Shown: one piece after another, positions 49,753 through 61,062 of the stretch
How positions within the stretch are numbered: position 1 is the first letter of the stretch
How the letters are laid out: every line of letters begins with the position of its first letter
Source: Candidatus Peribacteria bacterium
GTDB lineage: Bacteria; Patescibacteriota; Gracilibacteria; UBA1369; LOWO2-01-FULL-3
Assembly (NCBI GenBank): GCA_943358175.1
Contig: CALRGV010000004.1
Span: 43,098-107,097 of the forward strand
Reading direction: 5' to 3'
Length of the DNA: 64,000 bases
Translations under genes and position numbers: made by a program
Notes under the pieces: model-generated
Seen by the model: only the letters and a program-made list of their open reading frames with translations
Databases searched by the model: none
What the model was told of the DNA's origin: nothing

Positions 49753-51891
49753 TTATTTCTTCCAAATTCCTGAGAAGTAGCGATCGTAGACGAGATTTGT
49801 AGGATAGATAATCTCGGTAGCGGAATTGATTCTGGCTTCTTTTGGATAGACTGAAAGATTTTCAATTTCAGGATCGGTATGAACGGTTTTAGTGAAGATG
49901 CTGCCGCGACTGCCCGGCTGCTTGTCGGCGATTAATTTGTAATTGGCAGCGGCGTTGTTTAAATCTAAGAGAAAAGGTAGACGATACTTTAAACGCAAAT
50001 AGGCAGTCTTGCCGGCTGTTACTTCCATAGTTGTAAAAAAGTAGCTTTTCTTCACATCCTTATCGTATTCCAGCGAAAGATTTGGATCGGTGGAATTCAG
50101 CAAAATACTTCCCTCGGGGACATAAATTTTTATTAAATTTTTATTCCTTCCCCTACCTAAAATATCTATCAAATAATCAGGCATTTCACTAAAACCATAG
50201 CTCTGCAAAATCTTTTTCCATTGGCTGTAAACGGCATCAGTCCATTGATGCTTACGTTTGATAGTTACTTCATCCGTAAGGTTTCCACTCTTATCTATGT
50301 AGGTATCATGAAGAATATTTTCTTCCATAAAAAGATCCGACTTAGTGCCTCCGGCGGAAAAATTGATTACACTCAGATAGTCCTCATCCGGCTTGTTTTG
50401 GTACATGCGACCACTCACGCCCAAAGAGTCAAAAAATCCTTCTATCTCAGCGTCCGCGGAATACATCATGACGTGCTTTTGCTGAATAGCTTTATAAAGA
50501 TTTGAACCAACCTTGCTAATATTTTCCTCTTTCATTATTTCCTTTTGAAAAGCCGGAATAAAAACTTTTAAAATGTGTTTGGGATCTACAGGTCCCCAGA
50601 TTTTTCCTTCGATCACATAGCTCAAAAGGAGGTTATAATTTTCAGAATTTAATTTGCCAAAATTACCAACTTGGATAGGCCCAGTAATGTCCAACATACC
50701 CTGTAATAAGCCCTGATTGATAGCAATGACGGTATCTACCGTGGGACCTCCTTCCTTGGACAAAAACCACTTAGCCTTGGCAGCCGTAGTGGGAAAATCG
50801 GCGGAATAATTACTGTCGCGAAAACGCCAATTTCCTGTGAATTTTTTCATATAATCCGGTGGTTCAATAACCTGTTTATATGAGCCATCAATATCGTACA
50901 CATCATGAATGCTTGTTGTTTTGATAATTCCCTTATCAACATCTATAATCGCATAACTGCCAATGAACCCCCCCGAAGGCCTTATCTCATTATTATTCTG
51001 CAAAAGGATGAGGTAGCGATGTGGGGATTGATCGCCGAGAAGCTTTAGCAAAGCAGGGAAATGACTAGCTGTCGCGTTCAAAGTATCGGCAACGGATTGC
51101 ACCTGACTTTTCACAGCTGAGACGCGTGGAGCTATTTCGCCGGGGAGATTGCTTTCTTTCACCGTAGCCAATTCCTGAGAGGCCAAATTTATTTCCTCAA
51201 TGGCAAAATTTGTTTTATTCAAGCCATCTCTGAGTGTATCCGTGAGAGAGGGGCCGGTGCCGGTGGGATTATTGTTTTTGGAAACAAAATAAAGTGGAAT
51301 TTTATTAAATTCTTCCAGAGCTTCTAAAAAATAGCTACCCGCCAATGTAAAATGTTCGCCGCCAACTATTAGGGCTTTTACGCTGGAGCCGATGTTGTTT
51401 TGAGTGCTGTAGTAGGATTTATCCGTACTTAGAAACCAGAGTTCGGTTTTGACTTCATCAAAGTTTTTGATAGCTTTTTTAAAGGCCTCCGAAGCATTAT
51501 CGAACTGAGTTTTACTCGCGCTTTTACCGGCATCCATTAGCAAAGAATATCCTTGATAAGCTTCGCTGGAAATATTTTTTTCTATCCTTTTGGTTGTGTA
51601 ATAAACGTTTACAGTATTTACTAATAAGATTATCAGAAAGCCAAAAAAACCAATTTTTAAAAGATTTCCAAGGTGTTTTGGTGGATGAAAATTTTCTCCT
51701 CTGACGTAAATAAAATGTTTTTCGCTGCTTGATTTTAGATCGCGGACTTCATTGATCGGAGTGTGTTTTTTGTAGAGTTTATGCTGTTTTTCTTTCAAAA
51801 TCTCACCTTCCAAGTGACTCTTTTTATGAGCTTTCAAATTAATATCGTTGATTTGATTTTCCGACTTTATGTCCTGAAGTTTTTTGGACAT
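49753..51891 (-). CDS. DUF4012 membrane-anchored extracellular protein
   Basis: 712 residues. One membrane helix (about 80-100) separates a basic cytosolic N-terminus from a large outside region. The DUF4012 signature is clear: LLQNNNEIRPSGGFIGSYAII, FTGNWRFRDSNYSADFPTTA, TVIAINQGLLQGMLDITGPI. The domain occurs in surface proteins of many Gram-positive and candidate-phylum bacteria; biochemical role unknown. Forms a two-gene unit with the DUF3352 gene, 3 bp upstream. Confidence 0.9.
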   Translation of the reverse strand: MSKKLQDIKSENQINDINLKAHKKSHLEGEILKEKQHKLYKKHTPINEVRDLKSSSEKHFIYVRGENFHPPKHLGNLLKIGFFGFLIILLVNTVNVYYTTKRIEKNISSEAYQGYSLLMDAGKSASKTQFDNASEAFKKAIKNFDEVKTELWFLSTDKSYYSTQNNIGSSVKALIVGGEHFTLAGSYFLEALEEFNKIPLYFVSKNNNPTGTGPSLTDTLRDGLNKTNFAIEEINLASQELATVKESNLPGEIAPRVSAVKSQVQSVADTLNATASHFPALLKLLGDQSPHRYLILLQNNNEIRPSGGFIGSYAIIDVDKGIIKTTSIHDVYDIDGSYKQVIEPPDYMKKFTGNWRFRDSNYSADFPTTAAKAKWFLSKEGGPTVDTVIAINQGLLQGMLDITGPIQVGNFGKLNSENYNLLLSYVIEGKIWGPVDPKHILKVFIPAFQKEIMKEENISKVGSNLYKAIQQKHVMMYSADAEIEGFFDSLGVSGRMYQNKPDEDYLSVINFSAGGTKSDLFMEENILHDTYIDKSGNLTDEVTIKRKHQWTDAVYSQWKKILQSYGFSEMPDYLIDILGRGRNKNLIKIYVPEGSILLNSTDPNLSLEYDKDVKKSYFFTTMEVTAGKTAYLRLKYRLPFLLDLNNAAANYKLIADKQPGSRGSIFTKTVHTDPEIENLSVYPKEARINSATEIIYPTNLVYDRYFSGIWKK

Positions 51892-51894
51892 GCA

Positions 51895-53661
51895 TCACTT
51901 GATATGCAAATAATTTATCGTCACTATTCCGTCGTTAAAATAATTTTTACCTGAGCTGAAAGAAGATATTATTCCAAGAGCCTTTGGCAAGCTGTCCTTT
52001 TTAAATACGAGAGGCAAAATTCCATCAAGATCGAAGAAGCTAACTTCATCCGAACCTTTAATTACAGGCTGTATATCGTTGATAAATCTTTCGGTTGAAC
52101 TCAAACTTTCTCCCTGACCTTTCATTAAATCAATGGTTGATTTGATAGAATCCAAGTCATTACAAACAACCGCCAAGTTATCTACAATGGAGTAGTAAAT
52201 ACTTCTGTTTTGTTTGCCCATTTTTAATTCGTAAACAATGGTATTTTTGTAAGTACTTTCTGTTTTCGTAATTTCTTCCGGAGCGGCTACAATCTCTTTT
52301 CCCACGGTACCATCAGGTAAAGTGTGCTCAACAACTTTTGGCTCAAAAACTCCGCCATATCTGGCAAAATTGGTGGCAAGCTGTTGGATTTTAATGGCAT
52401 CTGTTTGGGTAGGTTCTAAGCCAAAAACCAGCTTATAAATACTTTTATCGTTTGGTTTTTCAATAGAGAGGGCAAGTTCATTTTTGAAAAGAGGCAGAAT
52501 GTCGTCTTTAAAATCAGTGTCCTTGCCAAAATATTTTTGAGTGGAACTTTGTAAAAGCTGATCCACGAGTATACGGCCGGAATCATCTACCCCGGTAAAA
52601 GTGGAAAGTATTTTTTGCAATTCGGTTTCGAGATTTTGGCCACCCCAGAATGCCAAGGTGTTCTTTGGTAAATAAGCCGCGAGACCGGCATTATATTTTT
52701 TCTCAAAAGAAAGGTAAGAGGCATTATTGGAATTATCCCCATCAAGCGTGAGAAAAGTCTGGATGGCAAAATTCTTATCCAGCGCGATCAAGGCTGCCCC
52801 CTCGGAATCAAAGGCTTTGAGTAGTGGCTTAACCATGGCGATAGAAACGCCGGATTGATTCAAAAATGGCAACTTGTGCAAGAAATTGTCGCTGAGCTGA
52901 TCAAAATTAACATATAAAAAAGCTGTGCGATTTAAAGGAAGATTATTGTCAACTTTGCGATATTGAGGAGTGGAGTAAAGTTTTTGATTAGCGCTGCTTT
53001 GCACGTCAATAAGCTGAAAAATCGCCTGCTCGCTCGGACTGGCAATAAGATAATTATTGAGGAAAGTTATGTATTTATCGCCTCCTGGAAGTTTGACGTT
53101 ATAGGTTTTGTGACCGGTGTAAATGTTTTCGATAGGATTATATCTTTGCAGAAATTTTTCAACATTGGTTTGACTCAAAACTTCGGCAAAATATAATTCA
53201 TAAACAATATTTGTCTCTTTTGAGGAATTCATATAAGCAATACCAGCCTCTCTACCAAGCCAAGGTTTCGCATCCGTCTCATAAACCAAACTGAAAAAAG
53301 TTTCAGCGAATTTAATCAGACTCTCCTTGCTATAGTCGGGATGATTTTTCAAAAGTTCGAAAGTTTTATTGAGCTGGGTGTGATCAAAATTAGTATTGAT
53401 TTCAATCAAAGCAACTGTGGAATCGGCTGGTAATAATTTGGCTATAGGCTCAGCACGAAAGGCTCTCTCGAAAATCAAATAACCTGCGGCACTCAAAATC
53501 GCCAACATAATAAAAGCCAAAACGCCGCCAAAAAGTTTCCTTTTATTTATTTTGAAACGAGGAGTTTGAGGCTTTTTATTACCTGTTTTAAGCTCTTTTT
53601 CCGACTCACCGGCTTCCACCTGCTGGCGAATTATTTTTTTGGCTTTTGATTTTCTTCCCAT
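51895..53661 (-). CDS. DUF3352-like membrane-anchored extracellular protein
   Basis: 588 residues. A basic cytosolic N-terminus, one membrane helix (about 48-70), then an extracellular region beginning AEPIAKLLPADSTVALIEIN, typical of DUF3352 proteins, with FAETFFSLVYETDAKPWLGREAGIAY. It appears with DUF4012 genes in this kind of genome. Function unknown, presumably envelope related. Confidence 0.82.
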   Translation of the reverse strand: MGRKSKAKKIIRQQVEAGESEKELKTGNKKPQTPRFKINKRKLFGGVLAFIMLAILSAAGYLIFERAFRAEPIAKLLPADSTVALIEINTNFDHTQLNKTFELLKNHPDYSKESLIKFAETFFSLVYETDAKPWLGREAGIAYMNSSKETNIVYELYFAEVLSQTNVEKFLQRYNPIENIYTGHKTYNVKLPGGDKYITFLNNYLIASPSEQAIFQLIDVQSSANQKLYSTPQYRKVDNNLPLNRTAFLYVNFDQLSDNFLHKLPFLNQSGVSIAMVKPLLKAFDSEGAALIALDKNFAIQTFLTLDGDNSNNASYLSFEKKYNAGLAAYLPKNTLAFWGGQNLETELQKILSTFTGVDDSGRILVDQLLQSSTQKYFGKDTDFKDDILPLFKNELALSIEKPNDKSIYKLVFGLEPTQTDAIKIQQLATNFARYGGVFEPKVVEHTLPDGTVGKEIVAAPEEITKTESTYKNTIVYELKMGKQNRSIYYSIVDNLAVVCNDLDSIKSTIDLMKGQGESLSSTERFINDIQPVIKGSDEVSFFDLDGILPLVFKKDSLPKALGIISSFSSGKNYFNDGIVTINYLHIK

Positions 53662-53852
53662 GGTTCGATTATTGCATATTTAATGGTGGGAGGCAAAGCT
53701 AAGGCGTGTGCCGAGTGGAGTGCGAGGCAAAAGCTTGTATCCTGAAGTTTTTTCTCGTAGAATAAGCCAGCTTAGTAAATTTAATATGATTTCGCTTCGC
53801 TCACTTAGCTCGCCCTTAGGCTCGCTTGAGCGCAAAGCGCTCTGCTGAAAAT

Positions 53853-55712
53853 ATGAAAATTACAGCTAATGAACTCCGCCATTTATTTATAGAATTTTTC
53901 GTAAAAAAGAATGGACATAAAGAAATTCGTGGTTCTTCCTTAATTCCGGAAAATGATCCTACGGTTTTATTTACAACCGCTGGTATGCATCCCTTGGTGC
54001 CATTTTTAATGGGGGAAAAACATCCTTCAGGCACTCGTTTAACTGATGTACAAAAATGTATTCGCACAGATGACATTGAGGAGGTGGGAGACAAGAGTCA
54101 TTTGAGTTTTTTCGAAATGTTGGGAAATTGGTCCCTGGGAGATTATTTCAAAGAGGGGGCGATAAAAATGAGTTTTGATTTTCTGACCAGCGCTAGAGAA
54201 GATGGCGGACTTGGCTTACCCTTAAGTAAATTGGCTTTTACCTGTTTTGCCGGAGATGCGGATGCTCCACGTGATGAAGAGTCTTTTAATATTTGGCGTG
54301 GGCTGGGAGTGAGTGCAGATCGAATCGCGTTTTTACCAAAAAAAGATAACTGGTGGGGACCCGCAGGAAAAACCGGCCCATGCGGTCCGGATACAGAAAT
54401 GTTTTATTGGACAGGAAGTGAGCCGGCACCGGAAAAACATGATCCATCAGACAAGAGATGGGTGGAGATTTGGAATGATGTGTTCATGCAATACAATAAG
54501 CAGGAAGATGGAAGCTTTGTACCTTTAAAACAGCAAAACGTAGATACCGGAATGGGACTGGAAAGAGTTTTGGGAATTATGAATGGTCTGAATTCACCTT
54601 TTGAGACTGAATTATTTGTAGATGTGATTGCGGAAATTAGAACATTGGCAGGATATGGTGAAGCAGATGAATCCAAAATGGTTTCTGAAAAAATTATTGC
54701 GGATCATTTGCGCGCGGCTACTTTTATTTTGGGTGATCCAAGTACCGTAACTCCTTCAAATACAGATCAGGGATATATTCTCCGCAGGCTGATTCGTAGA
54801 GCGATTAGGAATGCTAAAAAATTGGGAATCGCAGGTGAGTTTGCGAGAAAAATTGCCGGAATTGTTGTGAAAAATCATAGCGATTACTACAAAGAATTAG
54901 AAATGAACGCGGAAAGAATTTATGAAGAAATGAGCAAAGAGGAAATTCAATTTGGTCATACTTTGGATAAGGGCTTGGCGATGATTCATAGGGAGTTGGG
55001 AAGAAAGGCTGATCAAAAGGAAAAAGGGGCAAGCGGCCTGGGTGAGGATTTTTGCTTCGAGATGTTTGCCACTTATGGATTCCCAATTGAAATGACGATT
55101 GAGGAATTACAGGAAGCAGGTTGGATTCGTGATGCTGCCGAGAAGGCGATGTTGATCAAGAATTTCGAAGACAATTTCAAAAAACATCAGGAATTATCGC
55201 GAGCCGGTGCGGAAAAAAAGTTTGCCGGAGGGCTTTCCGATCACAGCGAGGAAGTGACAAGATTGCATACGGCTACTCATTTATTGCACAAGGCTTTACG
55301 TAATGTTTTGGGTACGCATGTGGAACAAAGAGGTTCAAATATTACGGCGGAAAGATTGCGCTTCGACTTCTCTCATGGTGAAAAAATGACTGATGCACAA
55401 AAAGCTGAAGTTGAAAGAATTGTGAACGATCAAATCCGCGCAGCTTTACCGGTAAGTTTTGCGGAAATGAGTGTGGCCGAAGCAAAGGCAAAGGGTGCGA
55501 TTGGCTTGTTTGAATCAAAATACGGTGATGTGGTGAAAGTATATACGATGGGTGAGCCGGACAAAAGTACCGTCTTTAGCATGGAAATTTGCGGTGGCCC
55601 ACATGTGAAAAATACATCCGAACTTGGCAGCTTCAAACTCTTGAAAGAAGAAGCTTGTTCAAGCGGAATCAGAAGGATAAAGGCGGTGGTGGGGGCGAAC
55701 CTGCCTGCCTAA
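53853..55712 (+). CDS. alaS: Alanyl-tRNA synthetase lacking the C-Ala domain
   Basis: The ATG at 53853 gives 619 residues; the frame is open to a TTG at 53826, but alaS proteins normally start as MKITANELR. Class II motif 1 (RGSSLIPENDPTVLFTTAGM), DTGMGLERVLGIM and the editing domain zinc motifs HTATH and CGGPH are all present. It ends at SGIRRIKAVVGANLPA, just after the editing domain, where typical enzymes of about 870 residues continue into a coiled coil and C-Ala domain. It charges tRNA-Ala and clears Ser or Gly. The dimerisation and tRNA-docking domain is missing, not displaced by a frameshift. Confidence 0.95.
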   Translation: MKITANELRHLFIEFFVKKNGHKEIRGSSLIPENDPTVLFTTAGMHPLVPFLMGEKHPSGTRLTDVQKCIRTDDIEEVGDKSHLSFFEMLGNWSLGDYFKEGAIKMSFDFLTSAREDGGLGLPLSKLAFTCFAGDADAPRDEESFNIWRGLGVSADRIAFLPKKDNWWGPAGKTGPCGPDTEMFYWTGSEPAPEKHDPSDKRWVEIWNDVFMQYNKQEDGSFVPLKQQNVDTGMGLERVLGIMNGLNSPFETELFVDVIAEIRTLAGYGEADESKMVSEKIIADHLRAATFILGDPSTVTPSNTDQGYILRRLIRRAIRNAKKLGIAGEFARKIAGIVVKNHSDYYKELEMNAERIYEEMSKEEIQFGHTLDKGLAMIHRELGRKADQKEKGASGLGEDFCFEMFATYGFPIEMTIEELQEAGWIRDAAEKAMLIKNFEDNFKKHQELSRAGAEKKFAGGLSDHSEEVTRLHTATHLLHKALRNVLGTHVEQRGSNITAERLRFDFSHGEKMTDAQKAEVERIVNDQIRAALPVSFAEMSVAEAKAKGAIGLFESKYGDVVKVYTMGEPDKSTVFSMEICGGPHVKNTSELGSFKLLKEEACSSGIRRIKAVVGANLPA

Positions 55713-55865
55713 AGAAACTAAAGTAAAACAATCATGCTTGTTTGCAAGTTCTGTTTTTACGAATTTAGAATTAATTTAGGAAAATTTTAACTTTGGTTGC
55801 TATGGTCTAAGCAATCGCTGATTTTTGTCATACAATTGTTGTACTTTTAACAGATTTATGTTAAA

Positions 55866-55882
55866 CTTAAGATAATCTTAAG
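55866..55882. promoter_or_regulatory. Palindromic operator before the Phd-PIN module
   Basis: CTTAAGAT-A-ATCTTAAG is a perfect 17-bp palindrome 17 bp before the antitoxin ATG, probably bound by the Phd-like antitoxin. Confidence 0.6.
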
Positions 55883-55898
55883 ATTAACATTAAACTCT

Positions 55899-56201
55899 AT
55901 GACCAAAACCATATCTGTAAAAGAATTGCGCATGAATTTTCCAAAAATAAAGAAAGAATTAGATAGTGGAGTTAGTTTTGTAATTATTTATAGATCAAAA
56001 CCTCTGGCAAATCTTACTCCTCTTAAATTTTATTCAAAACCATTTGGTGAGGATAAGATAAGTGATAAAAAATATAATTTCCCAAAAACTATGCAAGAAT
56101 GGCTGAAAGATTGGGATAAGCATGCTTTTCAAATTCCAGGCATTAAAACCACTGACGATATAGTTAAATTAATTCGTAAAGAACGCGGCTATGATGATTG
56201 A
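55899..56201 (+). CDS. Phd/YefM-like antitoxin of a PIN toxin module
   Basis: 100 residues. The N-terminus KTISVKELRMNFPKIKKELDSGVSFVIIYRSKPLANLTPL is a Phd/YefM fold; the C-terminal half is charged. It overlaps the PIN gene by 11 nt. The pairing of a Phd-type antitoxin with a PIN toxin is common. Confidence 0.85.
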   Translation: MTKTISVKELRMNFPKIKKELDSGVSFVIIYRSKPLANLTPLKFYSKPFGEDKISDKKYNFPKTMQEWLKDWDKHAFQIPGIKTTDDIVKLIRKERGYDD

Positions 56202-56625
56202 ACATTTAACATTAGATTCTAGTTTTTTAGTTTCATTCTTTGCAAAGAATGAATTTGGACTTGAAAATGCAAAAAAACTGATTGATTTCGCCAACAAAAA
56301 CAAAATAATTTTTCTGGTGCCAATGATTGTATTGATTGAAGTTTTTCATACGTTGAGAAGAACTGGAATTTTTGATAATGATCATGAATATGAAAAGTTT
56401 CAGGATTTCTTGAACTCCAATGAAATAAAGTATTTTGATTTGGATATGGACTTTTTCAACATGTTCAGGGAATTTCCGTTTTTCAATAAACTAAAAACTT
56501 CCGATGCCATAATTGCCGCTTCGGCTTTTATTAATAAATCAATTTTGATCAGTTGGGATAAACGCTTACTGGAAAATTCTTGGCAGGGTTATACACCCGA
56601 TGAATTTTTGAAAAAGTTTGGATGA
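56191..56625 (+). CDS. PIN-domain toxin
   Basis: 144 residues with TLDSSFLVSFFAKNE (first Asp), VLIEVFHTLRR (Glu), KTSDAIIAASAF (Asp) and ISWDKRLL (Asp). A predicted VapC-like RNase. Its start overlaps the antitoxin gene; it converges on miaB with a 40-bp gap. Confidence 0.9.
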   Translation: MMIEHLTLDSSFLVSFFAKNEFGLENAKKLIDFANKNKIIFLVPMIVLIEVFHTLRRTGIFDNDHEYEKFQDFLNSNEIKYFDLDMDFFNMFREFPFFNKLKTSDAIIAASAFINKSILISWDKRLLENSWQGYTPDEFLKKFG

Positions 56626-56665
56626 AGTGGGTGGTGCCAAGATTTGGGGCGCCCCGAGAAATTCG

Positions 56666-58045
56666 TTAGGCCAGCTCCCCTTCCAGAATCCACTCCATTG
56701 CTTTGGTGATCCGAACCGGAACTATTTCGCCGAGAAGATTGCTGCCGGATGCTGCCGCAAATTGTACCGTTTTGTAATGTTCGCTGCGGCCGAGGCATTT
56801 TTTTCCTTCCTGATTTTCCACTAATACGTGGACGATTTTTCCTAAAAATCTTTCGTGAGCCTTTTTGGATTTCGCGCGTAAAAGTCCGTCGTTCAATTTA
56901 TTCCAACGCTCCTGTTTCGTCTGATCAGTGATATCGTCCTTGATGAATTTAGCGGCAGTCGTGCCGCTGCGTTCGGAATATTGGGAAATGTAGCCGTGCT
57001 CGAAATCCATTTCATTAAAAAAATTATAAGTGTTTTCAAATTCCTCCTCAGTTTCACCGCAAAAACCAACAATAATATCAGTGGAAATGGAAATTCCCGG
57101 AATTGCTGAGCGAAGTTTTGCCATAATTTTGCGATAATGCTCTACGGTATAAGTACGATTCATGCGCTTCAGGGTGCGATTATCGCCGGCTTGTACCGGG
57201 AGATGCAAATAAGGCATATGTGTCTTGAGAGTCGCCATCGCGTGAATGAGCTGATCGGACATATCTTTCGGATGTGGCGAAGTGAAGCGGGTGCGCACAA
57301 GCCCTTTCTCATGCAGTTTATCTACTTCTTCCAATAAATAAATGAAAGGCTCTTTTTCGCCCAGAAATTCAAAAGTTTTTTCTTCTTTGTCATATTGGCT
57401 GAGGCCGTAAGAATTTACAGTTTGTCCGATGAGAGTGATTTCTTTGCAGCCGTTTTCTACAAGTTTTTCGCATTCCTTGAGAATATCCTGAACGTCACGA
57501 CTTTTCTCGCGACCACGACTATAGGGCACGATGCAATAAGTGCAAAATTTGTCGCAACCATTGGAGATAGCCACGAAAGCCTGGGCTTTCGACTGATGGG
57601 AACTATGAGTGGGATCAATTTTAAAATAATCTTCCAGAGACTCTTCTTTGATTTCTGGAATCTTACTTTCCGGATCAATTTCACGAGCGAGAGTAGCGAG
57701 TTTTGGTAATTCTTCCGTGCGGAGAGCAATGTCTAATTCGCGCATAGTGCCAAAAAGTTTGTCGCGTTGTGAAGAATAACGAGAGCTGGATTTGCGCACC
57801 ATGCAGCCGGTAACGACTACGGTAATTTTTCTATGTTTGCGGCGCATTTGCTCGATAGTGCGCATGTGGCCGTAGACACGATCTTCGGCGGACTGGCGAA
57901 TGCTGCAAGTATTAAACATTATCAAATCAGCTTCATCGAAGGTCGCGGATTTATCATAACCCAGCGCCTGGAGATAAGCCTCCATGCGTTCCGTGTCAGA
58001 ATAATTCATCTGACAGCCGTAGGTTTGGATGTGGTAGGTGGACAT
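56666..58045 (-). CDS. miaB: tRNA-2-methylthio-N6-dimethylallyladenosine synthase
   Basis: 459 residues. Three N-terminal cluster cysteines (YGCQMNYSD, FNTCSIR, VTGCMV), the radical-SAM CxxxCxxC as CDKFCTYC, and a C-terminal TRAM domain (FLGKIVHVLVEN to GEIVPVRI). It thiomethylates i6A37 of tRNAs that read UNN codons. It starts 13 nt after the CCA end of tRNA-Arg and without a clear ribosome site, so a processed tRNA transcript probably also delivers its mRNA. Confidence 0.95.
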   Translation of the reverse strand: MSTYHIQTYGCQMNYSDTERMEAYLQALGYDKSATFDEADLIMFNTCSIRQSAEDRVYGHMRTIEQMRRKHRKITVVVTGCMVRKSSSRYSSQRDKLFGTMRELDIALRTEELPKLATLAREIDPESKIPEIKEESLEDYFKIDPTHSSHQSKAQAFVAISNGCDKFCTYCIVPYSRGREKSRDVQDILKECEKLVENGCKEITLIGQTVNSYGLSQYDKEEKTFEFLGEKEPFIYLLEEVDKLHEKGLVRTRFTSPHPKDMSDQLIHAMATLKTHMPYLHLPVQAGDNRTLKRMNRTYTVEHYRKIMAKLRSAIPGISISTDIIVGFCGETEEEFENTYNFFNEMDFEHGYISQYSERSGTTAAKFIKDDITDQTKQERWNKLNDGLLRAKSKKAHERFLGKIVHVLVENQEGKKCLGRSEHYKTVQFAAASGSNLLGEIVPVRITKAMEWILEGELA

Positions 58046-58058
58046 GTGTTTTTATACT

Positions 58059-58132
58059 GGTGCTCTCGGCAGGAATTGAACCTGCATCTAAGGTTTAGGA
58101 AACCCCTATTCTATCCATTGAAATACGAGAGC
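58059..58132 (-). tRNA. tRNA-Arg(CCU)
   Basis: 74 nt: acceptor GCTCTCG/CGAGAGC, D arm TTTC-AATGGATA-GAAT, anticodon loop TTCCTAA (CCT), T arm GCAGG-TTCAATT-CCTGC, A73 and encoded CCA. It lies 8 nt after the stop of the upstream gene and 13 nt before miaB, all on the minus strand. Confidence 0.93.
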
Positions 58133-58140
58133 TTGTAGCA

Positions 58141-58749
58141 CTAATCGGCCTTACTCAGAACTATGCACCTGGTCTTATCTTCCGGTAAATCAGCCTTGGA
58201 CTTAATTACAAGTTTATCCATGATTTCCACTTTGTCAGACCAGACGCCCTTGAGCGCGCTTTCAAGATCTTCGTCTCCCATTGGGATAATAATTCTTGGT
58301 TCGATTCCTTCGATAATCTCACTGGCCTTTTTGGCTTCGAGATTGCTACTTTTACCAACTTTAATCATCAAAACATCCACATCTCCAATCTCTTTCAGCA
58401 TTTCGCTGGTGAGCGTGTGACCGAGTTCTCCGAGATGACAGATTTTAATGCCATCTACTTGGAAACGGAATATAATAGTAGATTCACCTGCGTCGCCAGC
58501 TTCTTCCTTGGCTTTAGACTTTGTCCAAGCCTGAAAACCAATAATTGGTACGTCTTTGATCTCATATTCACCCGGCCAATCGAAAATTCTTGTGGCTCCT
58601 TCCACTTCGCTCAATTTCTCATTTTCACCAAGACTGGAAAGTACGAAATCTCCTTTGAGTTTGCCGCATTTGGAATCCGGATTGATCACCAAAGTGGCTC
58701 CTTTATCCTTAATTGTGAAACAAGTGTTATTGTGCCAGGTAATTTCCAT
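58141..58749 (-). CDS. Metallo-beta-lactamase-fold protein with degenerate metal site
   Basis: 202 residues. The fold pattern is that of UlaG-like hydrolases: ITWHNNTCFTIKDKGATLVINP, FDWPGEYEIKDVPIIGFQAW, ICHLGELGHTL and IIIPMGD. The canonical HxHxDH motif is absent, so catalysis is doubtful. First gene of a unit with tRNA-Arg and miaB. Confidence 0.82.
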   Translation of the reverse strand: MEITWHNNTCFTIKDKGATLVINPDSKCGKLKGDFVLSSLGENEKLSEVEGATRIFDWPGEYEIKDVPIIGFQAWTKSKAKEEAGDAGESTIIFRFQVDGIKICHLGELGHTLTSEMLKEIGDVDVLMIKVGKSSNLEAKKASEIIEGIEPRIIIPMGDEDLESALKGVWSDKVEIMDKLVIKSKADLPEDKTRCIVLSKAD

Positions 58750-58817
58750 ATTATTTAGTTAAATTGCTCTGGCAGCCTATCAAAAAATGATGGTTGAAGC
58801 AAGCTAAGGGCGTGGAC

Positions 58818-58846
58818 TTGTCATATCCCCAGCTTGTTGCTAGCAT
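58818..58846 (+). promoter_or_regulatory. eno promoter
   Basis: TTGTCA (58818-58823), 17 bp, TAGCAT (58841-58846), giving a leader of about 20 nt. Confidence 0.6.
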
Positions 58847-58861
58847 GTGTGCGGTTTTTAA

Positions 58862-61053
<2,192 letters not shown>

Positions 61054-61062
61054 AAAACACAG

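Noticed and set aside
58396-58420. GGTGAGCGTGTGACC as a lexA-type operator
   Set aside because: Inside a coding region, and the second half-site CTCACC is not met.
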